Origin: Rhynchopus sp. YZ270_cl-10
Lineage: Eukaryota; Euglenozoa; Diplonemea; Diplonemida; Diplonemidae
Length of the DNA: 64,000 bases
Direction: 5' to 3'
NCBI GenBank assembly: GCA_964035575.1
Contig: OZ037870.1
Coordinates: 620,001-684,000, forward strand
In this document: positions 22,146 to 32,865 of the stretch, piece after piece
How the letters are laid out: each line of letters starts with the position of its first letter
How positions within the stretch are numbered: position 1 is the first letter of the stretch
Program-made: the position numbers and the translations under genes
Notes under the pieces: model-generated
What the model saw: the letters and a program-made list of their open reading frames with translations, nothing else
What the model was told of the DNA's origin: nothing
Databases searched by the model: none

Positions 22146-22218
22146 GCAACTTTTATTTGCTTTGGTTTTTTGCCGACACCTTCACTAAACCTTCCCACCA
22201 GAGTCGCTTTTCTGTACT

Positions 22219-23814
22219 ATGACGAGAATTCGAAAAAGCGTCTCCGACTACAACAAGACGCACAACCTCGCACAGAAGCTCACCACTGCAGTAAACTCAT
22301 GCTATTTCCAGCAGTCTGAGAACCCCGAGGCGCAGATCGCATGGCACTTTAAGAACCTCGGCTTCCGGCACACCATTGACGACGTCAAAGTACGTGAAGC
22401 GTATACACCCCTCATGCGGAAGGGCTGGGTTGTGTCAATCAAGGTCGACAGCCATCTGGAGAGTGCTGGCCCTATTGAACCGACACTCCCGGCTGCTGAG
22501 GTGGACGCTTTGGTGAAGCTTCTCAAACAAGCTTTGACGGGGGTGACAACGGGCGAGCAGGACCGGGTGGACGATGCAATTTCAACACTATGCACGCAGG
22601 CACCAAGCCTTGCAGCGTGTGTCTCGCGGCTCTGTCTCCTCTCTCGCGCGGCGGTGGTAGAACGGTGCCCCTACTTTGTGTTTGCAAAGCTCCGTGCCGC
22701 CCACTCACGCCTCGCAGAGCGCCACACTGCGCGGATTGCCGCCAGCTCCTACTCCGCAAACGACTATTCCAGGGTGCGTCTCCCACACCCAATCCTTTGG
22801 CTGCTTGGTGCCCCTGCAAAAGGTGGGTCCAAGCTGAAGGGCATATCCTTCGGTCTGTACCTTGCACCTGCCGACACATCGTGCCAGGAGCTTGCTGAAA
22901 AGCGCACCGCATTTTTACTGCAATTTCATCAATATCTGGCAGAGCACACAAAGCTGTTGACGCTACCTGATGGACGACTTTGTCTTCCTGATAATATTGA
23001 CAGTTGTGAAGCGGCTGTGGAGTTGATACGATCCGCACTGAACAAACTGTCCGCCACAACCACTGCGCAAATTAAAGCAAAGGAAGAAGAGGAACGCGAG
23101 AGGGAGACGCCCATCACACCCTCCTCTGACTCCCCGCTCACCACTGCACTCTCGCACGACATCACAGACCTCTATCACACGCTCCTCCAAAGCAAAGCCT
23201 TCTCCTGCAGACTTGCCCTCAAAGACATTGGCCACTCCTTTCGTGCAGCAGAGGCACAATACAGCATTGAAGACGACAAAGGCAGGTCGTGCAACGAACT
23301 CACACATCTACTAGAAAGTCTTTGCAATGATGAGACGTTGAAATTGGGGTACATATCTGATTGTTATAATGAATCGGATGGGAAGGGGTGGGGGCAGGCA
23401 ATGTATACATTGTACGCGAAGCATTCTGTAGCGGTGTGCGCGACGGTGCGTTCAGAAGAGATGGTGCAGGAGTTGGCTGAGGGAGGAGGATGTGCAGGGT
23501 TTGTTCTGGACCCTGCAAAGCATACTGTCACGTCGTTGGCACGTCAAGCCTGCCTCTCTGGGGTGCGTTGTGTGTCCGTGACAGATTCGCACATCATCGC
23601 GCTAGGTTGTGGTGCACACTTCTTCACCGCCCCTCCTCTCCCCGCAGAAGAGTGGGATGGCCTCCTCACAGCCTGCCGATACCTCGCCTCAAGCGGGGCG
23701 CTCCTCCCTTCAGCGCCTTTTCCAAGAAAGCTAAAGTTGCCGCAAACAAACACAACAACAGACTCAGTGCCTCAACGAAAAGCAAGTCTTGGGAAAAAGG
23801 GGAAAGGAAAGTGA
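22219..23814 (+). CDS. Hypothetical protein, 531 residues
   Basis: A long single-exon frame with coding-type composition. The ATG lies 17 nt after a pyrimidine tract ending ACCAG at 22197-22201, a good trans-splice acceptor. No signal peptide or membrane helix. The first 250 residues look globular and helical, with a Cys/Leu-rich part near 127-150. A charged Lys/Glu linker (KAKEEEERERE) lies at about 290-300. Residues 310-500 form a second globular part, and the tail is Lys-rich (RKASLGKKGKGK). Two related-looking segments, around residues 40-75 and 340-390, may reflect an internal duplication, but I could not test this. I do not recognise the family and assign no function. That it is a real gene is supported by length, codon use and the acceptor. 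Confidence 0.75.
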   Translation: MTRIRKSVSDYNKTHNLAQKLTTAVNSCYFQQSENPEAQIAWHFKNLGFRHTIDDVKVREAYTPLMRKGWVVSIKVDSHLESAGPIEPTLPAAEVDALVKLLKQALTGVTTGEQDRVDDAISTLCTQAPSLAACVSRLCLLSRAAVVERCPYFVFAKLRAAHSRLAERHTARIAASSYSANDYSRVRLPHPILWLLGAPAKGGSKLKGISFGLYLAPADTSCQELAEKRTAFLLQFHQYLAEHTKLLTLPDGRLCLPDNIDSCEAAVELIRSALNKLSATTTAQIKAKEEEERERETPITPSSDSPLTTALSHDITDLYHTLLQSKAFSCRLALKDIGHSFRAAEAQYSIEDDKGRSCNELTHLLESLCNDETLKLGYISDCYNESDGKGWGQAMYTLYAKHSVAVCATVRSEEMVQELAEGGGCAGFVLDPAKHTVTSLARQACLSGVRCVSVTDSHIIALGCGAHFFTAPPLPAEEWDGLLTACRYLASSGALLPSAPFPRKLKLPQTNTTTDSVPQRKASLGKKGKGK

Positions 23815-24476
23815 ACCAAAAAAAAATGTGGTCTTTTTACAAAGAAACCACAGCATTTACAAGACTGGAAACATTCTTGGGAATGGGGTTGGGGTGGGGG
23901 AGTGGGGGGACGTTCAAATGCCGTCTTTTAGCGCTTTTAACAGTTTCGCTAGAATGTACAGTGAATCCTATAGCCTGAATCAGAGAGCTGTTTTATGAGA
24001 ATATCGGAGAGTGACGACTGTCCGGACTGTTACACCAAACCAACGGATTCTCAAAAGAGGGCTACCCATACACGAAAATTCAAACAAAAAATTTTCGAGG
24101 GAGAAGGGAAAGGGGTGGGAGGGTGGGGTGTCAACGCTACAGCTTCATCAAGCTCGTTCCTGGGGGGGGTTTTTTTTTCCAGCACTATTCTATGAAGCAG
24201 GAGGGGGTGGAAGCATCCAGATAATTAAAGAAGAGTCGGGTTGGTGTTGCTGATGGCATCTTTGCCTCACTCTTTAGGGATGATAGATGTGTGCTTCTGT
24301 AACTACTCTCGCCCTGTTGGGCAATCTTTCTTGGCCTTAATCTTTTGCAGCCAACATCAAACATTAGCTATTTTTTTACCGAGCAGAAAAGTCGTCTTCT
24401 TGTTGAGTGTTTGCTGAGTGCGCCCAGAAATCACGAATCAAGAGAAAACGACTTTTCCGAGGTGAAAACATAGTTT

Positions 24477-24722
24477 TGTTGAAATTTTCCAACTTTGAGA
24501 CACTTTTTGCACACAGAATTTTATGTGTTGTCAAACAACGCCCGCCAAAAGGTGCCCGTACCTGTGTACCTGTGTTTTCACGCCGCACCTGGCCGAAAAT
24601 ACGTTCCTGGGTGCCTGGGTGCCCAGGCACCACCCAGAAAACGAACTTAACCACAAGAAAACAAGAAAAGCTACTCACCCAGAAAAGGGGAAAAGTGCAG
24701 AAAAGTTGGAAAATTTCAACAA
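24477..24722. mobile_element. Foldback element with 21-bp perfect inverted repeats
   Basis: The ends are perfect inverted copies of a 21-bp sequence starting TTGTTGAAATTTTCCAACTT. The interior has a GGTGCC-rich palindrome near 24608-24632, and the segment near 24535-24560 matches, inverted, a stretch at 35347-35375 inside the 5 kb element. Non-coding. Confidence 0.6.
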
Positions 24723-25271
24723 CAATGTTTGTTTTTCGGCAAAAACAAAACATAACACCAGAGCAAAGCTATTTTATTTTCAAGCAGCTTTGAAGCTGTT
24801 ATTGTCAACTACCCTCACCCTGAGTAGCGTCAGCACACAACCTCTTCGTGGGCAATTGACAAGACAACAATAAACCACCTTGTGTAATATTGTTCCTGAT
24901 CAGAAGAAGCTTTGATGTTCTTTATGGCATATGAAATGCATACAAAATAAAATCTACGTTCGAGAGCTGACGATCTGCGTCTACATCTTTTAAGTACGAA
25001 GCCTTCGGGGGGCGACGCTGTGTCCACAGAACCTACCCTCGGTAGATTATTGTCGACACAGCAACAACAAATAAAAACACCTTGTTTTCTTAAGATTACC
25101 ACTCTAAACGACTCCCCCACTCTCCCCCATCCTCCCATTTTTTGGCTCCATACAGCCGTTCCTCGCCCATCTCTCGTTACGTGGAGACTGTTACCCCTAC
25201 TTTTAAAAAAAATACAAAACATCCCACTCTCCAAAGGTTTTTTTAAAATAAATATTTTCTCTTTCTTGAAA

Positions 25272-25308
25272 GGTGACTAACGCACGACGGGCTTAGGTTC
25301 ATTTCACC
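25272..25308 (+). repeat. Hairpin family A copy upstream of the SLC35-like gene
   Basis: Has GGTGACTAACGC, loop ACGACGG, GCTTAGGTTCAT and a T run. It lies 48 nt before the AG at 25356-25357 and 118 nt before the start codon. Confidence 0.65.
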
Positions 25309-25389
25309 TCTTTTTTTCCCATCACATCTGGGTGAGGACTTTTGCACTTTAATCCAGCTTTCTCTTTTTACCCTTTTTTACCCTCATTC

Positions 25390-26455
25390 ATGTCGAATGA
25401 GGGTAATGTGGCGTCTCAGGAGAAGCGCTCCCAGCTGACTATCGCTTTGGTGATTTGTTTGAATATTGTGAGTGTGGTGTCGGTTGTAGTGGTGAACAAG
25501 AAGCTTTTCAGTGAGGCAGTGGGGTTTGCGTTTCCGAACTGTTTAATGGCATTTCATATGGCAACCACGTGTGCAGGGATGTATCTCTTACGCTGTGCAG
25601 GCCTCTTCACACCACTCGACAAACACCCCCCAATACGTGACGTCGCAACCATCGCATTCTGGCAGGTAGGTAGTGTTATGTTTGTCAACTACTCGCTTCT
25701 GTACAACACTGTCGGGCAGTACCAGGTGCTCAAGCTTGCGAACATCCCAACAATATGTGTGATGGAGTACTACTGGAAGGGGATCACATACAGCCGAAGG
25801 GTGACCCTCGCGTTGGTGTTGTTGTGTTGTGGGATTGGGTTGTCGACGGTGAGTGATTTGTCAATAAATCGGTTGGGGTGCACATTTGGTGCAATGGCGG
25901 CGGTGACAACAGGGGCGATGCACATTGGTGTGAAGAGCGCATCAGATGTGATGAACCCAATGCAGCACTGCTACTACGTGTCGCGCTTTACATGCCTATT
26001 CTTCTGCTTTATTGCCTTTGGCTGTGGTGAGTTCATCGACATCGCGCACTACACATTCACCCGCACAACATTGACCCTTCTTGCCAGCTCAGGGGTCTGC
26101 GCTTTCATGATCAACCTCAGTGTCTTCCTCATCGTAGGTCAAACCTCCCCTGTCACCTACCAAGTGGTCGGGCACGTCAAAACATTGTTGGTGTTCGGAG
26201 CAGGGTGGCTCTTTTTTGCGGTATGTGAGTGTTCCACTGGATGAGGGATTTTTTTGCGATCTAAACTTTTCTATTCCCCTCCTTTCATACACTATTTGCG
26301 GTATTTTTTTAGGGATCTGAAAGGGAAGGTAGTTGGGGTGAAAGGGAACACCGCTAATCATGCTTGTCGCCCGATCGGTGGTTTTTCCCCAAAATTTGGG
26401 GTGACCGATCGTAAAAAAAAAAAACTAAAAAAACCTGCTTTTTGAGCATTTTCGC

Positions 26456-26492
<37 letters not shown>

Positions 26493-29400
26493 CCCAGTGT
26501 TTCCCAGCATCTCACCTAACTCTGAAAATAGGTGAGATTTTGCGGTTTTGCGGGTTTTTGTATAGATGTGGCGAGCCCGGGCGCGCTTCGCACGCCCGTG
26601 TCCCCACCTTAGCTCAAGTTGGGGGCCTCCGGCGGAATGTGAGAATTTCTCGGAGTTCGGCACTTCATTGATATTTGCACCAGGCACACGTGGTACACGA
26701 ATTATCAGTAACCTCAGTACATTTACAAAATAAACAGCAGTCATGGCAGGCATGACACCCAAGCGAAGCCACGGTACGCAACATTTCTAAAAATTGTTGA
26801 CATAAATGTCACTGCTTGTTTTTGTGCCCAAAATTTCTCAGCACTGCTGACCAGGGACATTGGGAACATAGGGATTTTTGCGGAGCAAAAAAAAATCAAA
26901 CAAATGGCGCCGCAGGCGAAAAAAAATTAGGGTACAGTGTAAAAATCTATCTTTTTTACAGCACATAGTCACACACCTAACCCTTTTTTGCGGAGCAAAA
27001 AAGGGAAAATGGCGCCGCAGGCAAAAAAAATTGAGTTACAGCCTGGATGGTGCGGTCAGCAACCCAGTTCCCCATGGTACTCCCGTGGTTCAACCATGAT
27101 TTTTTTTTTTTTTTTTATTCCCCTGGGAAATAAAGTATACGAAGGATTTGGCACTTTTAGCGGGATTTTATTTAATGATAATTTCACGCTAAATTTTGGT
27201 ACATGTAGGTAGTAGGGCTGGAGGGACCGTCCAGCCTTTTTTAGCCTCCCTCCAGCCTCCTCAATCCCGCCAGCCCCTCAGCGGGCCTATCTAGGGGTCC
27301 GCGGGACCCGGTAGCGCTGGCGGGAGGGTAATGAGAGCTTTTTTTTTTTTTTTTTTCACGCTCTTTTTTTTTTTTTTCCCTGAGAGCTTCCTGTGAGGAC
27401 ACATACTCGTTAGTTATTGCACAATAAATAAGTCCCGCTAAAAGTGCCAAATCCTTTCGTATACTTTATTTCCCGTGAAATAAAATTACGTATTCACCTC
27501 CTTTTAGCGGATTATTTTGCGATACTTCACTTATTTTTTTCCCAGGCTCGTGCACTCAATTTGCCTCGCTTCGCTCGGCAAATTAAGTAGCCCTCGCCTA
27601 GGAAAAAAATGCGTGAAGTTATCGCAAAATAAAACCCCGCTAAAAGGAGGTGAATAAATAGTTATTATTCCCCTGGGAAATAAAGTATACGAAGGATTTG
27701 GCACTTTTAGCGGGATTTTATTTAATGATAATTTCACGCTAAATTTTGGTACATGTAGGTAGTAGGGCTGGAGGGACCGTCCAGCCTTTTTTAGCCTCCC
27801 TCCAGCCTCCTCAATCCCGCCAGCCCCTCAGCGGGCCTATCTAGGGGTCCGCGGGACCCGGTAGCGCTGGCGGGAGGGTAATGAGAGCTTTTTTTTTTTT
27901 TTTTTCACGCTCTTTTTTTTTTTTTTCCCTGAGAGCTTCCTGTGAGGACACATACTCGTTAGTTATTGCACAATAAATAAGTCACGCTAAAAGTGCCAAA
28001 TCCTTTCGTATACTTTATTTCCCGTGAAATAATAACTATTTATTCACCTCCTTTTAGCGGGGTTTTATTTTGCGATAACTTCACGCATTTTTTTCCCAGG
28101 CGAGGGCTACTTAATTTGCCGAGCGAAGCGAGGCAAATTGAGTGCACGAGCCTGGGAAAAAAATAAGTGAAGTATCGCAAAATAATCCGCTAAAAGGAGG
28201 TGAATACGTAATTTTATTTCACGGGAAATAAAGTATACGAAAGGATTTGGCACTTTTAGCGGGACTTATTTATTGTGCAATAACTAACGAGTATGTGTCC
28301 CTCCAGGTAGCTCTCATTACCCCCCCGCTAGCTTTTGCTCGCTGGGAACCTGCAAAAAACTGGTGAACTGGGCCCATACCCTGGTATGTGGGGTGGGATA
28401 CGCATTTTCGGGGTGGCAGAACCATGTGTGAGCCACAGGGTGGTGCACGTGTGACCCCATGCAGTACCACGCAACCCACGTTTTTACACACACAACAACG
28501 GCATTTTGCGCGTAGCGCGTACAGTATGTAGCCTAAAAAGCCCACACCACGTGTACGCATAGCGCGTAGCGTAGCGTGTGGTCGGGTTTGGAAAGCTGCC
28601 TCAACGGTACACAAAGCTACATCCCGACCTCTCGCCACCTCAGTGTCCCCTCGGGTGCGGGAGGTCGGGAAATGGCTGTCGTGCAAGAGCGAGACACATT
28701 CAGAAGATCCCCGCCCATCACAGAATATCATGCCAGCCACCACCTTCCTCACAATGAAGTAAAGGGGGTGGTGTGTCCTTCGTCTTGATAGTGAGATCGT
28801 CACGGAGATACACTATGTAAGAAACGAAGTCGGCTTCTGTGGGCTTACCGTCAGTCTTGCCAATGAATTCCTTAAAAAGCGGTCCCATTCACGGACGTAC
28901 GGTGTCGACAATGCTAGTCCTTACTGTAGTGCTTGTCCATCTCCTGTCGGAGGACCGTTTGCGTCTTACATCCTTCGGCATGTTGCATGTGTCAGAAAAA
29001 ATGGGAAAAGGGCAAAAAAAAATTCGAAATTTTCAATTTTTAGGCGGGTGGTAGTGCAGGATGTACCAAAATTTAGCGTGAAGTTATCGCCAAATAAAAC
29101 CCCTGTTTTAGCGTGAAAAAAACAAAAATAAAATCCCGCTCTGAAGGAATTGCAGTGAAAAAAAGTGAAAAACGCGTGAAATAAAGTTCAATGAGCGGGT
29201 TTTTAATTTGCGATAAAAAAAGTGCGTGAAATTATCATTAAAAAGAATCCCGCTAAAAGTGCCAAATCCTTCGTATACTTTATTTCCCAGGGGAATAAAA
29301 TTACGTATTCACCTCCTTTTAGCGGATTATTTTGCGATACTTCACTTATTTTTTTCCCAGGCTCGTGCACTCAATTTGCCTCGCTTCGCTCGGCAAATTA

Positions 29401-31329
29401 AGTAGCCCTCGCCTGGGAAAAAAATGCGTGAAGTTATCGCAAAATAAAACCCCGCTAAAAGGAGGTGAATAAATAGTTATTTTTTCCTGCAGGTGAGATT
29501 TCTCACCTCTCTTTTTTTTTTTTTTTTTTTTTTTGTGAGATTTCTCACCCCAAAATCTCACCGTGGGAAACACTGTTTTTTCCCCAAAAAATTTCCAATT
29601 TTTCCAATTTTTCCAGCAGGGGCAGGGCACTAGTCAATCCCCCTTTTGGCCAAACGGGGGTGATTTGGGGTCCCGAGCTTTCGCCCCGTAAAAGCGGTCG
29701 CTGCGCGGCGCTTCGCGCGCGCGACTCCCTGCCAGTGCGGCGAAGTGAGGCGCTTTCTCCCCTCTGAACAAAATCGAGGGGCGGGTGGGGAGGGTGAACC
29801 ACAAGTCGTAGTGGGTGTCAGCCTTCTGATCAGTAACCTCAGTACATTAATAGTAAGTAAGAACCGGCGGTCATGTCACCGAAAGGTTCCTGGCGAAGCC
29901 ACGGTACGCAACATTTATAAAAATGTTGCCAGAAAAAATGGCACTGTCGTTGGTAATTACTCATCAGGAAAATGCGCACCGCGGGAAATCGGCGCCTCAA
30001 TAAAGTATTGCCATCAATTTTACTTCCCATATTTTGACAATGAAATATTCTGGCGAAGCCACAGAGCTGTAGGCTACCTCTCGTAATTTAGCTGCGCCGC
30101 AGGCGCACGGTACGCTACTTTTTTTTTTTTTGAAAAGTGCTTATTTTGACAGATCGGGCTCCTTGCGGAACGTGGTGGCACCACTTCTGAAAAAATACCA
30201 AACCCACATGTACTAATTTGCACAACTGCAGGTTTTTTTTTTTTTTTTTTTTTTTTTTCCAAAATCCCGATCGCGATCGTGATTTAGAAAAAAGCATGCC
30301 GCTAATTCAAAAAAAAAAAAAAAAAAAGCAAAACAAAAAAAAAAAAAAAGCAGTCAGCGGTTGCTTCATTAGGGTGGGGGGTATCTGAAGGGGGGGTGAT
30401 TGTTTGGTTATGTTCGAGGCGTAGTATCACCTAACCAACGTTTCTTTTTCCCCCGGTTATGTACCAAAGTACACTGTCACGAGAGGTTTTGGATTTCAAG
30501 TCAACTTTTTTTCTCTCCTGGATACAAACGCACAACAAAAACACAATTCGCAGACAAACGTGAGCAGCCGGAGCCTCCTTGGGATGTCAGCAGCAATGCT
30601 TGGGGTGTTGTGGTATGTAAACCTCTCTCCCGTTTCACACGACCTCCCCCCTTTTTTTTGTTTCTTGCCAAAAGTGCCGCTTTTCCGAGCTGATCCCGGA
30701 TTGTGATGGGGTCATTTTGGAAAAATGGCCAATTTTTTGCAGCTTTGGTCAAGTTGCATTTTTTTTCTGTAAAATGTAAGGGGATTCCCTAAGACATTGG
30801 GAACTAAAAGTGGCTGCTTTATGCGGCAACGTTTCCTTCCCCGAAATAGCTGTTTCCTTTTTGCAGTCAGGACTGGACCCCGCCTTGTTTTGTGACTAAT
30901 CGGGTTATATGTTTGCCCCGCTTTTTTCTTTTTTGTTTTTGAAGGGCTCATGGTTGAACGACTTACACCGATTAAAACGCATAAACTGAAACTTACAAAA
31001 AATGCACAAAATAAATACCCTTATACAGATCTCAAAGGAAAAGTGGAGCTTGCACAGACTACACTATTCCACCAATTTTTTTTTCGAAAAAATGGAAATA
31101 ATAAAACGCCTCCTTTCACAGGTATTCTTACGAACGCACACCAGGCGCAAAACCTGTGGAAACGAAGAAAGTTGCCGACATCGAGTCTGCCGACCTCCGA
31201 ACCCCACCCGAGAAGACCATCACCTTGGACCTCATGTCCTCGAAGTCGTCTCTGTGCACGTCTATCTCAGCTACGTCCTGTTCTACCGGAACTTCGCGGA
31301 AGGTGAGCGAACAGGAACTTCTTGTCTGA
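25390..31329 (+). CDS. SLC35/TPT-family transporter (nucleotide-sugar or triose-phosphate type), three exons
   Basis: Exon 1 is 25390-26220, exon 2 is 30554-30612 and exon 3 is 31122-31329, giving 365 residues. Exon 1 ends in phase 0 (gcg then gtatgt). Exon 2 supplies helix 10 (SLLGMSAAMLGVLW), with its last codon split across a phase 2 intron. Exon 3 continues YSYERTPGAKPVETKK and ends in TGA. The joined product has ten hydrophobic helices of the drug/metabolite transporter fold, with the family signatures KLANIPTICVMEYYWKG and SPVTYQVVGHVKTLL in exon 1. It is nearest to the SLC35E3-like branch, which sits in Golgi or ER membranes; the substrate is unknown. The first intron is 4333 bp and full of nested repeat elements. 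Exon choice rests on frame, splice sites and family fit, which agree well. Confidence 0.85.
27117..27484. mobile_element. Inverted-repeat element Y, copy 1
   Basis: Bounded by inverted ends of about 40 bp that start GGGAAATAAAGTATACGAAG and continue to an AGCGGGA motif. The middle has CAGCGCTACC-type palindromic sequence and poly-T tracts. Copy 2, 550 bp downstream, differs by only a few bases, so one or both arrived recently or by local duplication. Confidence 0.7.
27492..27655. mobile_element. Foldback element X, copy 1
   Basis: 164 bp with inverted arms beginning ATTCACCTCCTTTTAGCGG and meeting near a stem whose tip carries GCTTCGC at 27568-27574. Confidence 0.7.
27667..28032. mobile_element. 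Inverted-repeat element Y, copy 2
   Basis: Direct repeat of 27117-27484, nearly identical apart from one poly-T length change and one base near the right end. Confidence 0.7.
28042..28205. mobile_element. Foldback element X, copy 2 (inverted)
   Basis: Reverse complement of the X copies at 27492 and 29307, with GCGAAGC on the top strand at 28123-28129. Confidence 0.7.
28215..29297. mobile_element. Longer inverted member of the Y family
   Basis: The left end is the reverse complement of the right end of Y (CGGGAAATAAAGTATACG), and the right end is the reverse complement of the left end of Y (to TTTATTTCCCAGG). The interior is about 0.9 kb of different sequence, with a 177-residue minus-strand open frame at 28270-28803 that I do not recognise. 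It may be the fuller form from which the short Y copies derive. Confidence 0.55.
29307..29470. mobile_element. Foldback element X, copy 3
   Basis: Same orientation and length (164 bp) as copy 1, with nearly the same sequence and the same flanking words (TTACGT on the left, AAATAGTTATT on the right). Confidence 0.7.
29666..30118. repeat. Family C repeat
   Basis: Runs from GGGTCCCGAGCTTTC to GCGCACGGTACGCTAC. It shares blocks CGAAGCCACGGTACGCAACA and TCAGTAACCTCAGTACAT with 26702-26800, 61961-62427 and, inverted, 50736-51080. It contains a GC-rich hairpin with GCTTCGC at 29710-29716. Confidence 0.65.
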
Positions 31330-31699
31330 TCCTTTGGGTGCTACACTGCGATGGGTTCATCTTAAAACGTGCATTTCTTTGAGTCGAGACACATCACCGA
31401 TCTGTAGTGATCCCGATCAACAGCTTCACTATCCGAAGGGATTGGTACCAAAGCACAAATGGGTCAGAGGAGGTCCTGGCATCTCATTTGCTGCGATGTG
31501 TCGCATAGGAAGTGTCCCTAACCCTTTTGGTGTATGTAGGAGGTGCAGAAGCTACCTCAGGTGATTGTCGGTGCAAGAAAAAAAAGGGCAAAAATAAAGG
31601 ATATAGACGAGAACTCATAGGGCAAAATGCTTCCGCATAGCTGGTCTCGTCTTTCTCCGCCAGGCTTTTTTTTGTTATAGTTACGCATGAGAGGCTTAG
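31330..31699. other. Spacer after the SLC35-like gene
   Basis: Contains an open stretch at 31383-31560 with plausible splice borders and a Cys-rich end, but no recognised domain. The left half of a hairpin family A copy lies at 31679-31699, cut by the insertion that starts at 31700. Confidence 0.4.
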
Positions 31700-31787
31700 G
31701 CATACATGTTGGTACGTACGTAAAACGCGCAAAAAACGTACAAAAAACACAAAAACGTACTACGTTTTTTAAAAATAATATAAATAA

Positions 31788-32150
31788 CACGTATGGCAAA
31801 TGATAATTTATTATGAGATCTCATAATAAATTATGAGATTATTATGCGCTATTATGCGCCCACATAATAATCGCATAATGCCAAAATAGGCATTAAAGCA
31901 GGGGGGAGAACAAAAAAAAATTTTTTTTTTTTTTTTCCCCCTGAAAAAATTTTTTTTGTTCCCCGACCCCGCCAATCGTGTGGTGTGCAACGACGTGACG
32001 CCACATAATTAGCACATAACACCACATAATTTGCTCATAATAGCGCATAATATCTCATAATAGCGCATAATAGCACATAATAGCGCATAATATCACCGGT
32101 ATTATGAGATCTCATAATGGCGCATAAAAAATTATCATTTGCCATACGTG
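31788..32150. mobile_element. 363-bp nested inverted-repeat element with 6-bp target duplication
   Basis: Perfect 22-bp inverted ends starting CACGTATGGCAAATGATAAT, with AAATAA directly duplicated at 31782-31787 and 32151-32156. The interior has many ATAATAGCGC and CATAATA words, and a palindrome ATTATGAGATCTCATAAT near both ends. Non-coding. Confidence 0.8.
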
Positions 32151-32865
32151 AAATAATCATTATTTAATATTACCTATTTTCCGCGTTTTTTTTATAGTGT
32201 GCGCGTTTTTGCCGCGTTTTTTCATTATTTTGCGCGTTTTTACCGCGTTTTTTCATTGTTCCTCGAACAATTCCTGGTTTTGGGTGGGCTAAGAACATGA
32301 GGGACACTTCGCAAGTTCAGCCCACATCTCTTCCGTGTCGTGTGTCTTGAAATGATCAACGAGGTCCTTGACACTGGTACAAGTTCTACTCCCGTAGACG
32401 CTAGCTTCATGAGAATAGAAGCCAGTGATGGCGAGCCTCAGGCTTATTCCTTACTCTGGGGCATTTTTGCCGAAATTTCGAAAAGGCCAACCGATTTGGG
32501 GTGGCATCAAAACAAAAAACGCGGACAATGTCCGCGTTTTTGGGGAATTTCAGACCCCCCCCTCCCCCCCCCAAAACGCGGACATTTTTTGCTTTTTTTC
32601 CCCCTATTTTTTGCTGGTTTTTGGGTGACGGGGTGCAAATTCGTGACCCAAAACACAGTTTTTTGGCATTTCCGGAATCCGTCCAGAAAGTGGTGGGGTC
32701 TGAAAGTTTGTTTTGTTTTGTTTTGTTTTTGCTTTTGCTACTTTATTTTGTACTTTTTTGCTTATTTGTTTGTTTACTTTTGCAGCATGACCAAGGGTCG
32801 TTAAGACAAGGTACGTTACTTTTTGAGATGACGATTTAATCCATGCCTTGTGCTGTCTGTAAATG

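Larger units (their letters stand above)
17060..22218. other. 5 kb without a recognised gene, repeat-rich
   Basis: Holds several hairpin family A copies, small GGTGTGGC-ended elements, family B and D motifs, a TC microsatellite near 20000-20021 and a family R copy at 21194-21634. The stretch 20200-21190 is less T-rich and more GC-rich than its surroundings, with overlapping open frames on both strands, none recognisable. It may hide the last exon of the transporter upstream or a degraded gene. Confidence 0.6.
23815..25389. other. Gene-free spacer with a foldback element
   Basis: No gene seen. It contains the inverted-repeat element at 24477-24722 and a hairpin family A copy at 25272. Confidence 0.6.
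26221..30553. other. Oversized intron 1 of the SLC35-like gene, filled with nested elements
   Basis: Donor gtatgtgag at 26221 and acceptor ttcgcag ending 30553. It contains a family C fragment at about 26702-26800, two near-identical Y elements, three X elements, a longer inverted Y, a family C copy at 29666-30118 and part of a family B motif at 30461. Poly-T tracts of 15-32 bases lie between. Confidence 0.75.

Noticed and set aside
26311-26350. DLKGKVVGV reading at an AG shortly after exon 1 of the transporter
   Set aside because: It does not join exon 1 in frame, whereas the exon at 30554-30612 joins both neighbours in the right phase and supplies the missing helix.
28270-28803. 177-residue minus-strand frame in the long Y element as a transposase
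   Set aside because: No acidic catalytic triad, zinc finger or other transposase hallmark is visible, and Arg/His-rich composition follows GC-rich palindromes.
30060-30090. Possible minus-strand copy of hairpin family A (CCTCTCGTAAT)
   Set aside because: Only the loop-like word matches; neither arm nor tail is present, and it lies inside a family C repeat.
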